Origin: Plasmodiophora brassicae | Taxonomy: Eukaryota; Endomyxa; Phytomyxea; Plasmodiophorida; Plasmodiophoridae | Reading direction: 5' to 3' | Assembly (NCBI GenBank): GCA_039704465.1 | Contig: JASFAU010000006.1 | Location: 1,054,001 to 1,118,000 of the forward strand | DNA length: 64,000 nt | In this document: piece by piece, positions 21,950-32,216 of the stretch | Layout of the letters: the number at the start of each line of letters is the position of its first letter | Numbering within the stretch: the stretch's first letter is position 1 | Made by a program: the position numbers and the translations under genes | Notes under the pieces: model-generated | The model's input: only the letters and a program-made list of their open reading frames with translations | Told to the model about the DNA's origin: nothing | Database searches by the model: none

Positions 21950-22075
21950 CTCCGTCTGCCCTGATAGCGTCAAGTCGACACCCTGCACTTCGTTCTGCCT
22001 TCCGGGGCGCTCTAGGAATGACTCACGCTGACACAGCCGCGCTGTGCCCGACAACAACTGGTCGCTGTGTACCCG

Positions 22076-22450
22076 TCAATCGTCCATATCGTTATCTGAT
22101 GCGTCGGACGACGATAGCTGGAACGCGGCTGTCGCTGCGAGAAGAACGTCGCCGGACACGTCCACCGAGTCGAGCCTGTTGTGCTTCGGCAGAGGTTCGT
22201 CATCGGACCTGCCGGTGAACTTGGGCGACAACGAACTCCGCCTGTCCTCGTCGTCGCTGACGTCGGCCGCGGTCACGGCCTCGATCTTCAGTTTCGGCAC
22301 CGCCTTCTTCTTGGACTGATGATGCTTGCACTCCTGCCTGAGGCGCATGGCCGTAGCGAGCATGTACCCGAACGCCACGCCCAGCGCGCATGTCGCCAGG
22401 AAGACCAGAGCCTCACCCACCAACACTGCCGACGACGACGCTGTCACCAT
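22076..22450 (-). CDS. Single-span membrane protein, 124 aa, unknown
   Basis: This single exon runs from ATG 22450 to the stop at 22076. Residues 8-33 form one transmembrane helix (VLVGEALVFLATCALGVAFG and on), followed by a basic stretch with KKK and a long acidic, Ser-rich cytosolic-type tail (DVSDDEDRRSS, then SSDASDNDMDD at the end). The short N-terminus with no cleavage site suggests a signal-anchor topology with the acidic tail in the cytosol, where clustered Ser/Asp would suit CK2 phosphorylation. I know no homologue. The reading frame stays open upstream of the chosen ATG, but that part is low-complexity translation. Confidence 0.55.
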   Translation of the reverse strand: MVTASSSAVLVGEALVFLATCALGVAFGYMLATAMRLRQECKHHQSKKKAVPKLKIEAVTAADVSDDEDRRSSLSPKFTGRSDDEPLPKHNRLDSVDVSGDVLLAATAAFQLSSSDASDNDMDD

Positions 22451-22646
22451 GATGCGTCTCACACAGATTCCGTTGCAGAATACGTGTCCCCCGTTGCAGA
22501 ATCTACACAGACACACGCTGGGCAGTCGACAATCTTCCCACGGTCGCCTCAGTAAATATCTCGGCCCGTGTGCCACGACGGCCAACGGCGACGACCGCCC
22601 ATGCAGACGGGCATTGTACGACAACGTCATGTACGACAACTGTGGT

Positions 22647-22937
22647 TTAGATAGAGCGGCGGTTCTGCAGGCACTTGATGTCGGCGGCACTCGGGCCGGA
22701 CCGGCGGTCGCGTTTCGCGATGAGGAAGTCCTGCGCCTTGACGATCGTGTCGAGGACGGGCGGCGCCTGCGGCAGGCGCTTGGCAATGCGGTGGAGGCCC
22801 CGGCGGAACTCGGCGACGCGCGAGTACCCCTCGATGGATTCGAGGACGGTGACGACCTCGGGTTCGACCGTCCGCATGAACGGGGACGCCCCGTCCTTCG
22901 GGGGCGCTGGGGCAACCTTGTTCGCGAATGGGTGCAT
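22647..22937 (-). CDS. Hypothetical basic protein, 96 aa
   Basis: ATG 22937 to TAA 22647. The N-terminus (MHPFANKVAPAPPKDGASPF) is followed by a helical segment with an alternating charge pattern (VVTVLESIEGYSRVAEFRRG, then LHRIAKRLPQAPPVLDTIVK) and a basic C-terminus. It is net positive, with no membrane segment. The composition would suit a small mitochondrial or ribosome-associated protein, but nothing specific can be recognised. The frame is open upstream to 23057 with a hydrophobic stretch, so a longer form is possible. Confidence 0.5.
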   Translation of the reverse strand: MHPFANKVAPAPPKDGASPFMRTVEPEVVTVLESIEGYSRVAEFRRGLHRIAKRLPQAPPVLDTIVKAQDFLIAKRDRRSGPSAADIKCLQNRRSI

Positions 22938-23202
22938 GTATGGTCGGCGAACTTGCTTCAGGAATACGCAATACGACGCTAGCAGGTGACGGCGCGCTGA
23001 ACGATAAATAAATACGGTTATGAAGCAACTAAAGCCATCGGCAGGCGACGGCGTCAACCTTCAGCACGGCATGAGTCAACTGGCGATGGGCGTAGGTCTA
23101 CGTTGACCCGGACGGGCAGACGGGAGCGGAACGACATGACTCCACGTGGACCAGGGTGACCCGAAACGATCGTGTATGGAGGAGGTTGGCAGTCCGGCAG
23201 CG

Positions 23203-23613
23203 TCAGACATTGTCCAGACTATACTTCTCCTTGCCCTCCTGTTTGAAGATCTCCTCGCGCGCCCACTCGGACAGGCTGGTCTCCGGTTTGAAGTACAGGC
23301 CGACCGCCAGCGTCAGGAAGCTGAACCCCATACCGTAGATGTAGATGTTCTCCCAGCCCTCGACCTCGACGGGCTCGCCGGCCACCCGGTTGAACGGGCG
23401 CGCCTTCGACGGCTCCTTGTCCTCGATATCCCAGATGTTCTTCTCGCTCAGGCGGCGCCGGCCCAGCAGTGCCGGGCGGCGCGCCACCATCGAGGCACGA
23501 CGCCACGCCAACCCAGACATTTGTTCAAAATGGCCGGCAGCAACCGTTCCAAAACGACGACCCCTCTGGCCTGGAGCAGCTGCAGCTGCTGCAGTAGGTA
23601 AAGCGACCCACAT
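23203..23613 (-). CDS. NDUFB11: Complex I ESSS/NDUFB11-like accessory subunit
   Basis: This is a probable single-span accessory subunit of the membrane arm of NADH:ubiquinone oxidoreductase. It reads from ATG 23613 to the stop at 23203 (136 aa). The N-terminus is Arg-rich without acidic residues up to about residue 55 (for example SGLAWRRASMVARRPALLG), typical of a mitochondrial presequence. A second ATG at 23520 is an equally good start. The conserved part is one membrane helix beginning WENIYIYGMGFSFLTLAVGL, followed by YFKPETSLSEWAREE, which matches the 'YKPDTSIQTWALEEA' signature after the helix in fungal and animal ESSS subunits. Small size and helix position also agree. Similarity outside this block is weak. 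Confidence 0.7.
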   Translation of the reverse strand: MWVALPTAAAAAAPGQRGRRFGTVAAGHFEQMSGLAWRRASMVARRPALLGRRRLSEKNIWDIEDKEPSKARPFNRVAGEPVEVEGWENIYIYGMGFSFLTLAVGLYFKPETSLSEWAREEIFKQEGKEKYSLDNV

Positions 23614-24028
23614 AGTTGAGTTGAGTTTATTTGTGTTTCGCGCTTTTCAGGCAGGAAGCGACCCACACACGGAGTAGGCCACTTCGTGCAGACCAACCGA
23701 TAGCAACCCATGGTGCGCGGCAAGCGGTGACGTTGCCAGCGCCAAACAGGGTGGGGGCGTTTCCGCGTCGTCGTCCCGTCCAGGTATGCTGTACACAGAT
23801 GCGAGCGAGCATTGAATTCGTGACTGACCGTGTACAAGCGAATCCGTTCCAGCAGCGAGGCAACTGTCGTAGCTGAAGAAGGGCATGGGATGGTTTCGCG
23901 TTTACACGGTCAGTCACTCTGATCAGGATTCATTGCTCGGTCTACGGCCCGCGGTTGCTTCCTAGCGACTGTGTTCTGGTGCGCCTGGGTCGTCTGCATC
24001 TCAGTTAGTTTATTTCGGTTCGTGCTTG
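23614..24028. other. Intergenic region with a short inverted repeat
   Basis: No gene is recognised in these 415 bp upstream of the ESSS-like gene. Short frames on both strands lack family features. The stretch contains the inverted repeat listed separately at 23820-23917. Confidence 0.35.
23820..23917. repeat. Imperfect inverted repeat, arms about 19 bp
   Basis: The left arm GTGACTGACCGTGTACAAGC (23820-23839) is repeated in inverted form at 23899-23917 (reading GTGACTGACCGTGTAAACG on the minus strand). The arms are separated by about 58 bp. It could be a small foldback element, a terminator-like hairpin or chance. No flanking target duplication is evident. Confidence 0.4.
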
Positions 24029-24522
24029 TCACGCAGGTGCGTTGCGACTCCAGTTGCAGGCCCGGCCGACCATCGTTGCATTGGTCTTTGTCGAGTGGTC
24101 CCATGCGGGTTTCCTCATGGCATCGCGGCGTTCCTTCGCTTTCGCTTCCTGCAGACCGTCAGAACCGGTACCTTCGCACACAGTACCGACGCCGACTCTA
24201 GATACCTTCTTCGCCGTGACGAAGGCGGCCAGGCGACGACGCGTGTCGGCCTGGCGGCGCTCCTCCTTTGTCATTCTTGGCGGGGCCTGGATCGCCATGG
24301 TCCCCTCTGGGGTCGTCGGTGGGGCCTTCAGCGTCAGGATCTCGCTGGCGTTGCCGACCGTTTCCCAACCTGGACGGGTGCGTCAGTACGCCAGCGCCCG
24401 CGTGAGTCGTATGCCTTACGGGCGGCGATCTCGTCGATCGTCTGGGATGCGGCCTGGTAGACAGCATCCCCGAACGCCTTGGCGACGGCAACGTGGGCCT
24501 TCAACGCGAACTTCGTCAGCAT
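24029..24522 (-). CDS. Hypothetical basic protein, about 128 aa, three exons
   Basis: ATG 24522 opens exon 24522-24420. A 50-nt intron (24419-24370, GTAAGG...CCAG, phase 1) joins exon 24369-24206. A 57-nt intron (24205-24149, GTATCT...GCAG, phase 0) joins exon 24148-24029. The second intron is a multiple of three without a stop, so an unspliced read-through form is also coding. The protein begins with a helical, weakly amphipathic segment (MLTKFALKAHVAVAKAFGDA), then a Pro/Thr linker, and two Lys/Arg-rich helices (PRMTKEERRQADTRRRLAAF and EAKAKERRDAMRK). The strongly basic second half hints at nucleic-acid or ribosome contact. No family is recognised. Confidence 0.6.
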
Positions 24523-24787
24523 CCCAAATGACCGTAATCAGGTATGAGCGGCACAAGTACCCGGAGCACTGTCTGCTTAGTCGTACCGAGGTAACGGCCG
24601 AGTCGAACGAATATCTACTCGGGGGCAGATCGCCCGGTACCTGTGGCAACAGTCCCCCTGCCGTGTGTGTGTATTAGGCGCTCGCCCCCCGTCCCCTGTT
24701 GACGTCACGCGCTGGACGACCGTGACTCACTGTCGAGACAACGTCAAACCCGGAACATGGCCGCCCCTGGACGACCTTATTTCGAAA

Positions 24788-25321
24788 ATGGCAACCGTAC
24801 GCGTTATGATGGCGGTGATGATAGCTGTATGGTGTCCTGCGGCGCGCGTGCTTGAAGCGGTCCTCGTCGGAGATCCACAGTTCGCCGTTATGATCAGCGG
24901 GACGTCGATGGCGGATGGCGACCAGAAGTGGAGCCAGAACGGGCAGTACCGCCTGCAGCTGTACAATGGCAACCTGGAGCTGCAGGAATGGAGCGCCAAC
25001 GAGCTGAACTCTGCTGGGCACTACACGCAGACCGTCTGGAGCATCTGCGCCAGCGGCCAGGCGGTGTCGTTCAAACTCCAGGACGACGGCAACATGGTCC
25101 TGTACGACGGCAACCGTACCGCGCTCTGGGCGCACAACCAGGCTTATGGCCCGGACGGCATCTCTCGAGGGCCGTACCTCGCGTTCCTCACCGATTCAGG
25201 CGACCTCGTCGAGTACCAATACAAGAACGTGTCGACGATCGTCTGGACGTCAGCGTCGCCGTCCACACAGAACGCGGGCCTCTGCAAGCGGGCCAAGTTC
25301 AAGTACGGCACCTGTCAATAA
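24788..25321 (+). CDS. Secreted bulb-type (mannose-binding) lectin-like protein
   Basis: Single exon, 177 aa, ATG 24788. Residues 1-24 form a signal peptide (MATVRVMMAVMIAVWCPAA...). The mature protein is one B-lectin (GNA-like) beta-prism domain. The second subdomain carries an intact sugar-binding motif QDDGNMVLY (pattern Q-x-D-x-N-x-V-x-Y) followed by ALWA. The first (RLQLYNGNLELQEW) and third (FLTDSGDLVEYQ) subdomains have degenerate versions. Three late Cys include a final GLCKRAKFKYGTCQ tail. In this family intact motifs bind terminal mannose, so the protein probably acts outside the cell, in the wall or extracellular space. It is convergent with FAB1 with 60 bp between stops. Confidence 0.85.
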   Translation: MATVRVMMAVMIAVWCPAARVLEAVLVGDPQFAVMISGTSMADGDQKWSQNGQYRLQLYNGNLELQEWSANELNSAGHYTQTVWSICASGQAVSFKLQDDGNMVLYDGNRTALWAHNQAYGPDGISRGPYLAFLTDSGDLVEYQYKNVSTIVWTSASPSTQNAGLCKRAKFKYGTCQ

Positions 25322-25381
25322 ACCGTAACGTCGCTATCAGTGTCCCGACACACACACACACCACTGCCCTCATCGTGGCGA

Positions 25382-28300
25382 CTAGTGTATCCCGGAGAAC
25401 CCTCTGTAGAACAGGATATCGTGCCGGTAGCTGTGATGTCCACTGGGTGCAACGCTATGCATTGCGTCATCGTCATCGGCTCTATGCTGGCGTCCACCGG
25501 GGCCGGATTCGTAGACAAGGTTCGCAGCCGGGTCGACGTCCAATGCACCCGAACGCATGGGTCCCCATTGGCGTTCCCGATGAGGAGTGCTGATGAAGTT
25601 GCGGTACATTTGGGCGAGGAAGCGTTCCATGTACAGGACTGGTGGGACGACGGTTGGCGTGCCGCGCTCGACGAACGTTTTGATCGTTGTCTCGACCTTC
25701 TTGTCAAGCGTGTACGTCCGGATGTAGTCGATGATGCCAATGATGATCTGGCGCGGGTGCCCCTCGCAAACGCCAAGCAGGACGGAATAATCCATGATGC
25801 CCAGCGATGACAGGAACTTGGTGTCGTTGCCTAGAGCAGCGAACAGGGCGTCGTATGCGGCGTCGATTAATGGTAGAGGTTCCCCGTTCATGTACATGGC
25901 AAAGTTCTCGTCTTGGAGAACCTGCTGCAAATTTCAGCAGTCGGAAGCAACCAGGACTAGAGAACGAACCTGCTCATTATGGGCAGGTGGCGCAATCCCG
26001 AGGTCGTTCGTGTCCAAGTCCTCCCAGTCGGGAACTGATGTCGAACCATCTGGAGCGGTCTTCTCCGGAATAAACCGCCCTAATGGGCATGTGACCAACG
26101 AAGAAGAAACGCCCAGATCCTAGGCTTACCTGTTGATTTGCCTTTCAAATCGAATATTCTATCAACATGATCCTCGGCGAACAGATTCGGCATTAGAACA
26201 TGAAAGACGGACGTCGAAGACGGTGGTGATGTTATTTCAAACAGTCCAATGATAGGAATCAAGCAGCTAGGTTTGGAGCCGAACAAATGGTCGGCCATGT
26301 ACCTGAAGTACGCGAATGCCATTCCAGAGAAGGCTTTGGCCTGGATGCGTCAGTTAGATAACCGTGTTCGCACAATCACGGGCGACATGCGACCTCAGTG
26401 GAGCTGATGCGTTTCAAAATCAGGCGTCGATCACCAGTTCTTCTGAAAGCAGCATTGCTCTTGCCGCCGGTTGCCGCCCATACCTTTGACCGCGAAAGCG
26501 ATTCAATGACCGTGTAGTTGTTTTGACAGACACAGTGGCGAAGCGCCTTCACAAGAGTTACGTTTGGCCAGTGTAAGTGACCATGTCATCATCTCACCTG
26601 GAACTGTCGCGCAAAGTGTATCCTGCACGTCCCTAAATCCACCCATATCAGTGACCGGTAGTGCGGGCATGTCCTGCGACGACACGTACCCTGCTGCCCG
26701 CAATCCACCACGGTAGAGTAATCATGGTCGACGATAGGCTTAACACGGAGCGCTTGCTCACAGGCTCGGGCTTCATTGTCTTCTTCCACACCCAGCATTG
26801 AACTGGACAAAACCTGCAAACAGAAATGAGCCCGACATTCACGAAAACGCCAGTCCGAAAGGAACCTTTTCCAACGGTAACAATTTCAAGGCAGTGGGTA
26901 CATCGGAGACCGACATGATAAACGCGGCGTGTTGCAAAGAGGCCAAAGCATGCGCAATCTGGGTACAGACCTGTTTCGCCGCGCGCTGTCAGAGCAGGTT
27001 CACAGATCGGATGCAGTTAACACAACTCACTTGAAGCGGGATGATGGGGATTATCGTACCGCCGAACGTCGGTGACAGGGTCCAGATCGCGTTACGTACC
27101 AGAACTGGGGCCGGGCTCCCACCCAAGAACCCAGTCACCGCGGCTACCGGGTCAGCATCGGCAGATCTGACATACTCTGGCTCAACCTGGTCATTGTTTC
27201 GTTATTATAGAAGCCAGTCTTCCCGAATGTGAACGCTACCTGAGATTTCCATAGGTTCGCTGCCTGGAACAGTTGAACGTAGAGCTGCCTGGCAATGGTG
27301 GGACCGACGTTCATCCTAGCATATTCGGCCGCTCGCTTGACAATGGCGTCATATTGCTCCTGGATACGTCTGCGGACGACGTCGCCTGAGGAGTCGATCA
27401 CCAACGACGGCAGGCGACGATTCGTATGCCGTAGCGCGATCGTCGACACGTGATGGGCGAGTGCCAAGAGCCGGGCAAGCTCGACGCGAGCGAGGCGTGC
27501 ATTCGCTTTCCCTGAGAACCGCATCGGTAACGCGAACGATAGCTGAAAAGGGGGTGCCGTCGTGTAGGTGATCGATGCGACCAGATTGCGAAACGCGAAG
27601 CAACGGATCATGTCGCGATGGACACGATGTCGGCACGACTCGTACTGCGAACGCACCCTGTAGTCGTAGATGCAGAGTTCGAAGAACTTTGTGATTGACA
27701 TGGCTAAGGTGCGTCCAGAAACGCGCACGACTGCGGAGCTTCGACGCCTGCAGAGCTGGCACCAGACCCAGGACAGCGTTGCGTCGTCGCTCGATTCGGC
27801 CAGCAATGCCTGCGGCAAGGCGTCCACCTCGATGGACAGCTTACCGTTCGCATGTGTCACACAGAATCTACCCCAGCGCTCATCAGGTCAAAGACAACTG
27901 TGCAGGAACCCCACTTACTTGTGATTCAGCATGGTACGACCACACCTGCACTTCCGCGACGCATTGAAGCACGTGTTGCGAAGGAATTCACCAATCGTGG
28001 TATCATTGGCACCATAGAACGCTGTCCGCGTCGACAGCGGCCGGAAGCAGGAGACGTACCTTGTGCCGACCGGCGTTTCCGCATGCATCCAGTACACACC
28101 GAACTCCAATGACCACATCAACTGATCATCGGTTTCGTCGCGATCCACCAAGTCACCACCAACGCGACTGTCGACGAGCACCAATGGTGTTGACGATAAT
28201 GGACCGGCGGTTCTATTGCCGAGATCGCGATCTGATCCCGGGGAGATAGGCGGCGTTCCCAGAAGTAGATCCTGGTACAGCGTCGCGTTAGAATCGAAGA

Positions 28301-29416
28301 TATACGACGCCTCTAACGTCGTGTTGTACGCGATCAGAACCGCGGTTCTCGTGATAGATTCCAGGGCGGTCCGGTCAACAGCGCATTGGACCCCTCGCAG
28401 GATCAGCGTCAGGAAGCGATCCGGCGCGGCACTGTTCAATTTCAGACAGCTTACGCGGCGCTGCGTCCCGCTTTCATATCGCCGTTCTGGGGGCAGGTCC
28501 TCCCATGTGACTTGGAAACGACGGCAAGTGGCCAGTTGAGCGTGTCGCAAGGATGTGACCGGCGTGGCGTTCGTGGCACGCGCGAGCAGGACGATCTGGC
28601 GATGGGTGACACCCGCGACGACAGTGACACCGTGACGCTGGTACGTCAACTGACTGTCGATCGAGATGGGATCGGGCATGATGACGATGTCAGGGCGAGC
28701 GGAGATGATGCGCATCGCCTGCGATTGCGATTGGATTTCCTGGATAGTGCTGGAGCGAAGCGAGCGCAGCGACGTCATCGATGGAGCGGTATTCGGGTAT
28801 AGCCGTGCGTTCTCTAGAAGCAAAACCCGAGGCGTGTCCACAACGGTTCTCATCTTACGATGCGCGACGTTGACGCCAAGAAGAACGAGACCAGGTACCG
28901 TTTCGCTATCGGATGGCGATCTGGAGCTCATCGTTAGTGTGAGCAATGTCAAAGACACGACGACAGTTCAGACCCGCTGCCAAACGCAACGACATGGGTC
29001 ATATCCAGAATCGAGGAGCATGACGGGTCGACCTGCAAAGTCCAAGATGCGTGGAGGGCGAACGAGACGATGACTGGAAGCCATTGCGAATGCGCCTGGC
29101 CTTGCCGGATGAGCATCTGCTTGACCACATGCTCGACATGGCGGTCGTACATTTCGCGAAGGAACACCTTGACGTCAGGCGGCGATTTCGCAACAAGGTC
29201 TGCCAGCGACGTCGATTGCTGGGCATGCTTCGTCGAATACGTATCCATGCTGTCAATGAACACTTTCATGGCCGGGTTCAAGCCGCTTTCGACAGAGTCC
29301 ACCGCGGCGTCCCGCCACTCGTCCGCCGTCTGAAGGCGAACGGGCGCCACCGATCGCCGTGCCGATTCATCGTTGGCCGACCGATTTCGCCACCGCGAAA
29401 ACCATGAACGGAACAT
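25382..29416 (-). CDS. FAB1: Fab1/PIKfyve phosphatidylinositol 3-phosphate 5-kinase (no FYVE domain)
   Basis: This kinase makes PI(3,5)P2 on endosomal or vacuolar membranes. The first exon (ATG 29416) contains HVEHVVKQMLIRQGQ and WLPVIVSFALHASW, as upstream of the Fab1 chaperonin domain. The CCT/TCP1-like domain follows (VPGLVLLGVNVAHRKMRTVV, then PRVLLLENARLYPN), then the Cys-rich module with CRHRVHRDMIRCFAFRNLVA. The kinase begins RIHFARQFQ-ALRH, with glycine loop GGKSNAAF and LILKRIS. It continues with YFRYMADHLFG, RIFDLKGKSTG, GIMDYSVLLGV, and IIGIIDYIRTYTLDKKVETT, ending at 25382. I joined introns of about 50-57 nt in frame, for example 'AFGSG' to 'SPSDSE' and 'KSTG' to 'RFIPEK'. The protein starts right at the pre-CCT region, so there is no FYVE zinc finger, as in plant FAB1C/D. 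Membrane recruitment must use another route. Confidence 0.94.
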
Positions 29417-29715
29417 TAGCCGCGTCGTCGATCGTTCTCAGGTACGCCGTCCCTTACCGGGATCTGCGCCAGATGTGTGGCAGCCACGCCGCCCTCCATG
29501 ACGCCCCGACCGCATCAAATGAAAAATGACGGGGCTACCTTTTCTCGACTGTCGCCCGTTAACTGCAGCAAACGTCCGCTGACCTGGCCTACGTGGGCAC
29601 CACAAGGCTACGTCGCGTTTACCGCGTCGCCAGTGCGGATTGCGACCCAGTGGTCTGTATCAACAAGGTTACTATATACCCGGCCAGTGCAGCGCCAAAG
29701 GGGATATTTGTGTGG
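29417..29715. promoter_or_regulatory. Shared divergent promoter region, FAB1 / GPC1
   Basis: Only 299 bp separate the start codons of FAB1 (-) and the GPC1-like gene (+), so both promoters must lie here. A TATATA-like stretch (tactatatacc, about 29670) lies about 45 bp upstream of the GPC1 ATG. This assignment is positional; no factor site is recognised. Confidence 0.4.
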
Positions 29716-31416
29716 ATGCCTTTGAACCGGGCGCGACGGCGGGGGTCCGCCGACGAGCGGATGACGGAGGATGAGGTCGGGTCGGCGTCCGACGTGGCCA
29801 CCGACAGCGAGGAGGACGATGAGCGCAGCGCCAGCGAGGTGTTCGGGCAGATCGTCGACGTGTTCCTGAGGGAGGTCCGCCTGGAGAACCTGCAGACGAC
29901 GCTCGAGACGGGGCGCGGCGCCGGTCTTGTTCGAGACGCGCGCAAGCACATGTTGGTGACTGCCAATCGGTCGTCTTCCAGGCGCTGATACGATATGGGG
30001 AAACGTAGACAGGATCAGATTCGGCGACAGCGACATAAAATTCGCGATAAGATCCTCCAGAGTCGGCTGGCGTGGCAGAAGAAGACGTTGGATCCACCAT
30101 TCTGTCGGTTTATCGACAAGGTACGCTGTGAATGGCATTAGTGCCTGTACGTGTAATTGATATCGTCCCAGATGTCATTCACGGTTGGGATACTGGGCTC
30201 GCTAATAACAGTCTGCCTTCTTGGTCGATCGTCAGATCTCATGGTTAAATGGTCTGACTTTGCCTGTTTGCGGTATCCAGCAGGCATCTAGTGCTGACGA
30301 ACGCTGACAGGTACACGTATCTGATCGTACTACTTATATCCCTGCGAATATATCTCTACCGTAAAGAAGGCTACCAGTATTTCCTGATCGACTTTTGCTA
30401 CTTTACGACAGGGCTCGTTTACATGTACCTGTAAGCGAGTAATTTACTTGTATTGATGCTCGTCGTGTAGGCTCAGTGTCATTCCTCAGTTATTTGTATC
30501 CGAAGAGCTCTACGTTATTCGTTCATGTATTTGCATTCGCAAACGGGCCTCTTGCCTGGGCTGTTCCTCTCTGGAGGAATTCGTTAGGTAGGTTCTGCAC
30601 TGGGGCTTGTACTTCTCGTCTAACATGTGAACCATAGTGTTTCATGATTTGGACAAGTTGACCTCCTGTGCCATTCACATCCTACCGATGCTCTTGACAT
30701 TCCAACTGCGCTGGTTCCCATCTGATTCGTCGTTGTCTATATGCGGTGACGAATGGCCGAGTTGTGGCACGGTCGCTCTCAAGGACATTGCTGTGTACCC
30801 TCTTTTACCCTACGTGATTTGGCAGATTGCGTATACGCTGAAGACGCAATCAAAATTTCTTCGCTTGAGCAAGCCTGTATCTGTGGCAGATGACGACCTG
30901 GTGGGCGATCAACACACTGTACGTTTATAGTTCGTTAACCTCAAGTGGGCTGTATAGATGCAGACAAGTTTCAAGTGGCTGCTCAGTGCCAACGAGGGGC
31001 CCGTCTTCAGAATTTTGCAGAAGTTTCCCACATTAGCTGCTAAAGAAGCCGCGTTTATCGTGCTTCAGTTCTTGTTTACGTTTGTGACAATGGGTGAGGG
31101 CAGTTGTACAACACCGGTCGTGGGTGTTCTGATCGATGAGGGTTGTCTAGTTCCGACCCTTCTTTACTTCCACAGCTTCGCGATTCATCTTATTTTTCTG
31201 TGCCTGATTATCACCCTAGCCGCATGGAACGGCGCTAACTTCTGTACGATGGCCATCGTAATCCCGGTTTTTCTTGACCCGTAAACTGACTGCGATACCG
31301 CCGCAGATGTTGAAGTCTGGACATCGCGATACAAATGGGCGAACCGAGCCAAATTGGAGGCAGCAGCCCGAGAGCTTTCAGCGGTATCACAACCTGACGT
31401 TTATCATGGCAGTTAA
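29716..31416 (+). CDS. GPC1: Glycerophosphocholine acyltransferase GPC1 (DUF2838 family)
   Basis: This multi-pass ER-type enzyme acylates glycerophosphocholine to lysophosphatidylcholine with acyl-CoA. ATG 29716 starts an acidic, Ser-rich N-terminus, then a basic helical stretch. Exon 29716-29951 joins 30009 across a 57-nt intron. Family motifs follow in order: YRKEGYQYFLIDFCYFTTGL, FVHVFAFANGPLAWAVPLWR and NS, then VFHDLDKLTSCAIHILPML and TFQLRWFP, then TSFKWLL, and AAWNGANFYVEVWTSRY across the last intron. The stop is TAA 31414-31416. About eight hydrophobic segments are visible. These are the hallmark blocks of fungal and plant GPC1. It is divergent from FAB1 and may share control with that lipid gene. 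Confidence 0.9.
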
Positions 31417-32216
31417 CGTTTCCCAGCCTACGCTTCATTTCCTCACTGGCTTCCATCGCAAGAACGACTCCGTTTACCTGCTCTGCGTTATAATAAGATG
31501 GCTATTATCAATCTGTTGCCGTAAGCAGTTCTGAGGCCATCGTACTGCTATTGCACTGCTCATACCCACATTATGGCATCCGTGTAGGGTTCGCGTTTCG
31601 CGTATTGCGATGTACATCGCTCATCGAAGTGACGTGAAATCGACTGGCAAGAATATACTCAACGGATTAATGACGTGTCCAGGATCAGCATGTCGCTAAA
31701 CGGAGACAAATCCCTGGTTATCTTGGTCTGGGGCGGTCAGGTGTGTCTGCGGGCGAAGAGAAATCGAGACGCCTCGGCTGGATCTGAGCATCAACACGGT
31801 CGCGCATTCTTATCCGCCGAATTCTCCTAGCGCGGGAATGTCTGTCTCGTTCCCGGGTCTTCGGCGCGTCTTCCTCATCTGTTGTTGCCCACTCCTGGTT
31901 ATCAGAGACGTCCGTCTTGCCGGCTGCGATAGTCGCCGCCGGGGGCGCCATTTGGCGCGCACACTTCGGAGTGTTGATACGTATTTTAGGCATCCCGCTG
32001 ATGCGTCTTGGACACTTTTTGTTCTACCTTGACGACAGACTGGGCCTCTGTTACACGTTCAAGTTGCACTATAAAGTGACGTCAAGAGGGGAGCCTGGTG
32101 ACAGGCTTGCCATAGCTAAGTAGAGGCTCTGGAACTGAAACCTCCCGGATCAAGGGGACGATCATTCTCGATCCTCACCAGTACACCGTTGCTGCATTAC
32201 CTCAAACATGACTATT
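31417..32216. other. Convergent intergenic region, GPC1 to COG5
   Basis: These 800 bp lie between two converging genes. The only frame with an ATG and some length is the Arg-rich minus-strand one listed below. A plus-strand frame (31917-32123) overlaps it. Neither has a recognised family, and much of the stretch is probably untranslated. Confidence 0.35.
31718..31993 (-). CDS. Possible small Arg-rich protein, 91 aa
   Basis: ATG 31993 to the stop at 31718. The sequence is extremely basic in its second half (RERDRHSRARRIRRIRMRDR) after an acidic patch (TTDEEDAP), reminiscent of RS-like or nucleic-acid-binding tails. It has no homologue that I recognise and overlaps an open plus-strand frame, so it may be a chance ORF in GC-rich sequence. 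Confidence 0.25.
   Translation of the reverse strand: MPKIRINTPKCARQMAPPAATIAAGKTDVSDNQEWATTDEEDAPKTRERDRHSRARRIRRIRMRDRVDAQIQPRRLDFSSPADTPDRPRPR

Noticed and set aside
22076..22915. Long minus-strand frame upstream of the single-span membrane protein
   Set aside because: The part above ATG 22450 translates to Arg/Ser low complexity and overlaps the better-supported 96-residue frame, so the gene was started at 22450.
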